Of a stretch of DNA of 64,000 bases, positions 59,168-64,000 are shown in pieces. The translations under genes and the position numbers were made by a program. Numbering within the stretch: the first letter of the stretch is position 1; each line of letters starts with the position of its first letter. Source of the DNA: Massilia sp. ZL223 (lineage in GTDB: Bacteria; Pseudomonadota; Gammaproteobacteria; Burkholderiales; Burkholderiaceae_D); NCBI RefSeq assembly GCF_018119395.1, contig NZ_JAGPWD010000016.1, positions 1 through 64,000 on the forward strand, read 5' to 3'. The notes under the pieces were generated by a model. It saw only the letters and a list, made by a program, of their open reading frames with translations, had not been told where the DNA came from and did no database searches.

Positions 59168-61005
59168 CAGAACGTGAACCCGAGTGAGAAGTGCAGGCGC
59201 GCCTTGCGCAATGCGTGGCCATAGGCCAGGTCGACGTTGATCGGGCCGACCGGGCTGCGCCAGCGCGCGCCGACGCCGTAGCCCGACTTGGGCTTGAGGT
59301 CGCCGACCTTGTCGGCGGCGTTGCCGGCGTCGTAGAACACGGCCACGCCCCAGGGCGGGCGGAACCAGTACTGGTATTCGGCGCTGGCCGTGGCCAGGTA
59401 TTTGCCGCCGACGATGGCGCCGTTCTCGCGCACGCCCAGCTCGCGGTAGCCGTAGCCGCGCACCGACTGGTCGCCGCCGGCGCGGAACAGGAAGACCGAG
59501 GGCACGCCCAGCTTTTCCTTGGCCGCCACCGCGCCGAACTCGCCGCGCAGCACCAGGGTGCCGCTTTCGCCCATGGGCTTGAACGCCTGGCCGCGCAGGT
59601 AGAGGCGCAGGAATTTTTCGTCGGTCAGGATCGGCAGCGCCGCGCCGCCCAGCTGGCCGCTGATCACATAGCCGTTGGTCGGCTGGATCAGGCTGTCGAG
59701 CTTGCGCTTGGTGATGGTGTAGGTGAGCGGTATGCTGCGCGTGCGGGTCTTGGGCTGTGGCGGCACCTGGCGTTCCTCGAACAGGGCTTCCAGGACCAGG
59801 CTGCGCTCCAGCAGCGGCGAGCCCCAGCTGCGGCGCGCCGCCACGGTGGCCGTGGTGGTGATCTCGCCGCGCACGTCGTTGCGCTCGATGCCGGCGCCGA
59901 CACTGTCGTTGTAGCCCTTCGGCTTGGTGGGCCAGAAGAAGTCGACCCGCGCCGTCTGGCGCTTCTGCTCGTACAGCAGGTCGCTCTTCATGCGCTTGCC
60001 CAGCACGTTCAGGTCGTCGTAGCTGAGCTGGGCGCGGGCGCCGGTGTCGGTCGAGAAGCCGACGCCGACCTCGACGTTCTTGCGCTTGTTCTCGGTCACG
60101 CGCACCAGCACCGGCAGCACCGTGGGGCCGACCGGGGTCTGGGGGCTGGAGGCGCCGTCCTCGTCGCCGTCCTTGAGGTCTTCCAGCTCGGCGTTGAGCA
60201 CGGCGCGCATGTCGGCGCTCACCTCGACGCTGCTGAAGTAGCCGGTGTCCTGCAGGCGCGACTGCAAGGCCTGCAGCGCGGCTTCGCTGTATTCGTCGCC
60301 CGGCTTGATCTGGTTCAGGTTGGTGATGACGTTGCGCGGATAACGCTTCAGGCCGCGGATGCGCAGCTCGCCGAAGCGCATCTCGGGACCGCTGTCGATC
60401 ACCACGCGCAGCAGGGCGCGGCGCTCGTCCGGATCGACGGTGGCGCTGGTCTCGACCAGCTGGGCGCGCGGGAAGCGGGTCTGCGCCACCGCGCGCAGCA
60501 GGTCGCGCTTGGCGCCCTCCCAGTCGCCCTGGACGAAGCGCGCGCCCACCGGCAGGCTCCAGCGCTGGCGCAGGGCGTTCGCATCGAAAGGCGCCGCGCC
60601 CTTGTCGAAGGGGACGAAGCCGCGCAGCACCAGGTCGACGTCGCCCACCAGCACCGGCTCGCCCGGATCGACGATCACGCGCGCCACCGGGCGGCCGCCG
60701 CTGGTGTCGAGCCCGGCCGAGACCTTGGGCGAGTAATAGCCTTCGGTGGCGATCAGGGTCTTGACCTGCTCGGGCGCTTCCTTGACCAGGCGCTGCAGCT
60801 GCTCCAGGTCCACGCGCGCATTCCCGCGCCAGCGCACCAGGTCCAGGTTGTCTTCCAGCAGCTCTTCGAGCTGACGCGGCGCGTCGATGCGCACCGTGTA
60901 ATCGATCCCCTGCGCCGCTGCGGCCGACGCGCATAATAGAGCGCCGACGCCGAGCACTAAGCGGGGCGCCGGGCATGGGCGGATGATCGATCTTTCGGGA
61001 AACAT
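59167..61005 (-). CDS. tamA: Translocation and assembly module outer-membrane protein TamA
   Basis: A 612-residue outer-membrane protein of the Omp85 family. A signal peptide (to about residue 30, ending ASAAAAQG) is followed by POTRA domains and a 16-strand barrel; the RGYGYRELG segment and the terminal FSLGFTF with aromatic last residue are typical. It pairs with TamB, whose gene overlaps by one base. The start has GGAGG five bases away. The gene is divergent from queC. Its upstream region shows no clear promoter. Confidence 0.94.
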   Translation of the reverse strand: MFPERSIIRPCPAPRLVLGVGALLCASAAAAQGIDYTVRIDAPRQLEELLEDNLDLVRWRGNARVDLEQLQRLVKEAPEQVKTLIATEGYYSPKVSAGLDTSGGRPVARVIVDPGEPVLVGDVDLVLRGFVPFDKGAAPFDANALRQRWSLPVGARFVQGDWEGAKRDLLRAVAQTRFPRAQLVETSATVDPDERRALLRVVIDSGPEMRFGELRIRGLKRYPRNVITNLNQIKPGDEYSEAALQALQSRLQDTGYFSSVEVSADMRAVLNAELEDLKDGDEDGASSPQTPVGPTVLPVLVRVTENKRKNVEVGVGFSTDTGARAQLSYDDLNVLGKRMKSDLLYEQKRQTARVDFFWPTKPKGYNDSVGAGIERNDVRGEITTTATVAARRSWGSPLLERSLVLEALFEERQVPPQPKTRTRSIPLTYTITKRKLDSLIQPTNGYVISGQLGGAALPILTDEKFLRLYLRGQAFKPMGESGTLVLRGEFGAVAAKEKLGVPSVFLFRAGGDQSVRGYGYRELGVRENGAIVGGKYLATASAEYQYWFRPPWGVAVFYDAGNAADKVGDLKPKSGYGVGARWRSPVGPINVDLAYGHALRKARLHFSLGFTF

Positions 61006-61167
61006 ATTCCTCCAATGTGAATGCTTCTGCAATCTTAATGGATTGGCAAAATTGATGGCGAACGCTAAACGGTGCAGTGCGCCTGCCGGAGCACACGGTA
61101 CGCCCGTTTTGTGCCAGAATCCGTGGTTTTCCGCGCCCGTTCGGGCTACTTTCTCCAGAGATCGATC

Positions 61168-61878
61168 ATGCTTTCCCAAGACACCGCACTCGTCCTGTTC
61201 AGCGGCGGCCAGGACTCCACCACCTGCCTCGCCTGGGCCCTGCAACGCTATGCCCGCGTGGAAACGATCGGCTTCGACTATGGCCAGCGCCATGCGATCG
61301 AACTGGAGGTGCGCCCCGACCTGCTCACCAAGATGCGCGCCCTGGACCCGGCATGGGATGCGCGCCTGGGCGAGGACCACATGATCGACCTGTCCTTGAT
61401 CTCGAAGATCTCGGACACCGCGCTCACCAGCAATGTGGCGATCGCGATGCAGGAAAACGGCTTGCCGAACACCTTCGTCCCTGGCCGCAACCTGCTGTTC
61501 ATGACGGTGGCCGCCACGGTCGCCTACCGCCGCGGCCTGAACGTTCTGGTGGGCGGCATGTGCGAGACCGATTTCTCGGGCTACCCGGACTGCCGCGACG
61601 ACACCATGAAGGCGCTGCAGGTGGCCCTGAACCTGGGCATGGCCACGCGCCTGAAGGTCGAGACGCCGCTGATGTGGATCGACAAGGCCCAGACCTGGGA
61701 GCTGGCCGAGCAGGAAGGCGGCGAAGCCCTGGTCGACCTGGTCCGCTTCGATACCCACACCTGCTACCTGGGCGAGCGCGGCGCCGCGCACGACTGGGGC
61801 CACGGCTGCGGCGCCTGCCCGGCCTGCGAACTGCGCGCGCGCGGCTACGCCCAGTACAAGGCGCGCAAAGCAGCCTGA
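61168..61878 (+). CDS. queC: 7-cyano-7-deazaguanine synthase
   Basis: A 236-residue enzyme that converts 7-carboxy-7-deazaguanine to preQ0 in queuosine synthesis. The PP-loop ATP motif [10 protein letters not shown] is at residues 10-20 and the four zinc Cys residues are near the C-terminus (DTHTCYLG and HGCGACPAC). Length is normal. The ATG at 61168 is chosen for the conserved start. There is no recognisable preQ1 riboswitch in the 162-base space upstream. No other queuosine genes are near. A phosphoesterase gene follows by 14 bases. Confidence 0.95.
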   Translation: MLSQDTALVLFSGGQDSTTCLAWALQRYARVETIGFDYGQRHAIELEVRPDLLTKMRALDPAWDARLGEDHMIDLSLISKISDTALTSNVAIAMQENGLPNTFVPGRNLLFMTVAATVAYRRGLNVLVGGMCETDFSGYPDCRDDTMKALQVALNLGMATRLKVETPLMWIDKAQTWELAEQEGGEALVDLVRFDTHTCYLGERGAAHDWGHGCGACPACELRARGYAQYKARKAA

Positions 61879-61892
61879 CACGGGGCCGCCCG

Positions 61893-62636
61893 ATGCGCCT
61901 GGCCATCCTCACCGACCTGCACGCCAATCGCGAGGCGGTCGAGGCCTGCCTGGCGCACGCCCAGCGCCAGCGCGCCGACCAGTATGCCTTCCTGGGCGAC
62001 CTGGTGGGCTACGGGGCCAATCCCGGCTGGGTGGTCGATACCGTGATGGACTACGTCGCGCGGGGCGCGCTGGCGATCCAGGGCAACCACGACTACGCCG
62101 CCACCCACAGCGAACGCCCCGGCATGCATCCGGAAGCGCTGCACGTGCTGGAATGGACGCGCGCCCAGCTCTCTCCCGAACAGGCCGGCTTCCTGGCCGG
62201 CCTGCCGCTGATGCAGCAGCATGGCCACGCGCTGTTCGTGCACGCCAGCGCCTGGCAGCCTGAAAAATGGGAATACGTGACCGGTTCCGCCCAGGCGATG
62301 CGCAGCCTGGGCGCGACGTCCTGCCGCCTGGTGTTCTCGGGCCACGTGCACGTGCCGGCCCTGTACCGGCTGGCCGACGACGGCCGCCTCGGCACCCTGG
62401 TGCCGGAAGCCGGCAGCTGCATCGCGCTGGATCCCCGCTACCGCTATCTGGCGATCGTCGGGGCCGCGGGGCAGCCGCGCGACGCCAACAATGCCGCCTG
62501 CTACGCCATCTACGACGACAGTACGCGCGAGCTGTGCTTCTTCCGGGTGCCCTACGACCACGGCGCGGCCGCGCGCCGCGTGATCGCGGCCGGCTTGCCG
62601 CTGGTGTTCGCGATGCGGCTGATCGAAGGTATCTAG
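61893..62636 (+). CDS. Metallophosphoesterase family protein
   Basis: A 247-residue calcineurin-like phosphoesterase, with all metal motifs visible: DLHAN (D-x-H), GDLVGYG, GNHDYA, VHAS and SGHVHVP. The YGANP and NHD spacing is that of the DR1281-like/YfcE-like group of cytosolic phosphodiesterases. The substrate is unknown. It begins 14 bases after queC and is probably co-transcribed. Its stop overlaps that of the convergent EAL gene by two bases. Confidence 0.88.
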   Translation: MRLAILTDLHANREAVEACLAHAQRQRADQYAFLGDLVGYGANPGWVVDTVMDYVARGALAIQGNHDYAATHSERPGMHPEALHVLEWTRAQLSPEQAGFLAGLPLMQQHGHALFVHASAWQPEKWEYVTGSAQAMRSLGATSCRLVFSGHVHVPALYRLADDGRLGTLVPEAGSCIALDPRYRYLAIVGAAGQPRDANNAACYAIYDDSTRELCFFRVPYDHGAAARRVIAAGLPLVFAMRLIEGI

Positions 62637-64000
62637 CAGTAGCGCCGGACCAGCTCCGGCACCGCATCGCGCTCCACCGGAGGGCTGAACAGGAAGCCCT
62701 GGTATTCGTCGCAGGCCATGCCGCGCAGGATCGCCAGCTGCCCGGCCGTCTCCACGCCCTCGGCCACCACCTTGAGCTTGAGGCCGCGCGCCAGGTTGAC
62801 GATCGACAGGGCGATGGCCGCGCTGTCGCCGTCGCGGTCGAGGTCGCGCACGAAGGCGCGGTCCACCTTCAGGCGCGCCACCGGGAAGCGCTTCAGGTAG
62901 GCCAGGCTCGAATAGCCGGTGCCGAAGTCGTCGATCGACAGCTCCACGCCCAGGGCGCGGATCTCGTGCATCAGCACGTCCACTTCTTCCTCGCGGCTCA
63001 TGAGGGCGGTCTCGGTGATCTCCAGCTCCAGGCAGCCGCCGCCGACGCCGTACTCGGCGATGCAGCGGCGGATCGTGTCCAGCAGGGTTTTCTGGTACAG
63101 CTGGCGCGGCGACAGGTTCACCGCCACCTTCACCGGGCGTCCCAGCTGCGTGGCCCAGTCGCGCATCCGGCGGCAGGTTTCCTCCAGCGCCCAGGCGCCG
63201 ATCGGGATGATCAGGCCGGTGCGCTCGGCGATCGGGATGAACTGGGCCGGCGACACCTCGCCCAGTTCGGCGCTGTTCCAGCGCATCAGGGCCTCGAAGC
63301 CGACGATCCGTTCGCCGTCGATGGTGACCTTGGGCTGAAACACCAGGCGCAGTTCGCGCCGCTCCAGCGCGCGCCGCAAATGCGCTTCCACGGTCAGGCG
63401 CTGGTCCAGGCTGCTGTGCATGCTGGCCGAGAAGAAGTGCACCGCCTCGCCGACCTCCACGCCATGGCCGCTGCAGGCGTTCTGGGCGGCGCGGTACAGT
63501 TCGTCGGCGCTGTGGCCGTCCTGGGGGAACATGGCCACGCCCAGCACCGGCTCCAGGTAGAAGTCGCGTCCGTCGAGGGAGAAGGGCGCGGACAGCAGGT
63601 CGTGCACCTGCATGGCGAAGCGCTCCACCGCGCCGCGGCTGGCGGCGGCGTCGAGCAGGAAGGCGAATTCGGCGCCGCGAATCCGGGCCACTATACCCGC
63701 AACCGCGCCGGCTTCGCCGCAGGCCGCGCGCAGCTGGTCGCCGATGCGGCGCAGCGCGCGGTCGCCGGCGTCGCGTCCCAGTAGGTCGACGATCTCGTGC
63801 AGGCGCTGGAACACCAGCACCATGGCGGCCAGGCTGCGTTCGCCCGTGGCCGCGGCGGGCAGGCGCGTCTCGAGCAGGCGCCAGAACTGGCTCTGGTTCG
63901 GCAGTCCGGTGAGCACGTCGAATTCGGCCAGGTAGGCCAGGCGCGCCTCGGCCCGTTCGCGCTCGGTGATGTCGGTCAGGACCGTGACCAGCTGCGCGTC
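62633..64000 (-). CDS. EAL-domain cyclic-di-GMP phosphodiesterase with degenerate GGDEF, partial
   Basis: The 3' part of a larger gene whose start lies beyond the right edge. A PAS-type linker (TDITERERAEA) leads into a GGDEF domain (about 165 residues) in which the signature is RGAEF, so cyclase activity is unlikely. The C-terminal EAL domain is intact: EALMRW, ITETALM, DDFGTGYSSL and AEGVET. It probably hydrolyses c-di-GMP, with the GGDEF part acting as a GTP sensor or scaffold. An in-frame ATG at 63916 exists, but coding clearly continues upstream of it. The stop overlaps the preceding convergent gene. Confidence 0.9.
   Translation of the reverse strand, partial: DAQLVTVLTDITERERAEARLAYLAEFDVLTGLPNQSQFWRLLETRLPAAATGERSLAAMVLVFQRLHEIVDLLGRDAGDRALRRIGDQLRAACGEAGAVAGIVARIRGAEFAFLLDAAASRGAVERFAMQVHDLLSAPFSLDGRDFYLEPVLGVAMFPQDGHSADELYRAAQNACSGHGVEVGEAVHFFSASMHSSLDQRLTVEAHLRRALERRELRLVFQPKVTIDGERIVGFEALMRWNSAELGEVSPAQFIPIAERTGLIIPIGAWALEETCRRMRDWATQLGRPVKVAVNLSPRQLYQKTLLDTIRRCIAEYGVGGGCLELEITETALMSREEEVDVLMHEIRALGVELSIDDFGTGYSSLAYLKRFPVARLKVDRAFVRDLDRDGDSAAIALSIVNLARGLKLKVVAEGVETAGQLAILRGMACDEYQGFLFSPPVERDAVPELVRRYC

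Noticed and set aside
61006..61167. preQ1 riboswitch upstream of queC
   Set aside because: No recognisable aptamer stem with the A-rich tail or pseudoknot features is visible in the 162-base region.

Overview
The window is a gene-dense, high-GC chromosomal segment of a betaproteobacterium, most likely an Oxalobacteraceae member close to Massilia. This is inferred from protein character (PhaM-type PHA granule regulator, TamA/TamB pair, DUF502-aspS neighbourhood) and not from any database search. There are no rRNA, tRNA, CRISPR or phage genes. The only intact mobile element is one IS4-type insertion sequence; palindromic REP-like repeats are scattered through the intergenic regions.

Layout. 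0.3-6.8 kb: housekeeping run with FmdB zinc ribbon, DUF502 membrane protein, aspS, nudB, a small unknown protein, an EEP-family phosphodiesterase, clsB and hslR. 7.1-14.4 kb: a TetR regulator followed by a fatty-acid beta-oxidation set (acyl-CoA dehydrogenase, FadN-type bifunctional enzyme, FadA thiolase, enoyl-CoA hydratase). 14.4-20.2 kb: a DUF4262 protein, a small membrane protein and a minus-strand pair encoding a 1280-residue collagen-like/metzincin protein plus a HEAT-like protein. 20.5-25.6 kb: Fsr-like MFS transporter, YjbQ, OsmC, a second MFS transporter, DUF4326, a GIN-domain protein and a GyrI-like protein. 25.8-30 kb: Tat-exported AcpA/phospholipase C-like enzyme, the IS4 element inserted in a REP palindrome, and a DUF4142 protein. 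30-35 kb: OsmC-PaiB operon divergent from a MocR regulator, then tag and an MnmC-like oxidoreductase with a decayed methyltransferase half. 35-37.4 kb: sensorless histidine kinase plus TPR response regulator. 37.4-43.5 kb: a patatin split by a membrane domain, phaM and two DUF3108 proteins. 43.5-48.6 kb: a minus-strand operon of YtrA-type GntR regulator, ABC ATPase, membrane protein with a large soluble insert and S9 peptidase, under a clear promoter/operator. 48.9-53.8 kb: a three-gene SMC/condensin-like operon closed by a strong terminator. 53.9-64 kb: DUF1453-like membrane protein, a 55-residue Pro/His-rich ORF, tamB-tamA, queC, a metallophosphoesterase and an EAL-domain protein running off the right edge.

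The best candidates for an undescribed system are the collagen-like/metzincin protein with its coupled HEAT-like partner (15.9-20.2 kb), the three-gene SMC complex that lacks the fourth (nuclease) gene of Wadjet (48.9-53.8 kb), and the self-regulated ABC/S9-peptidase operon (43.5-48.7 kb). Functions beyond the recognisable domains are inference.
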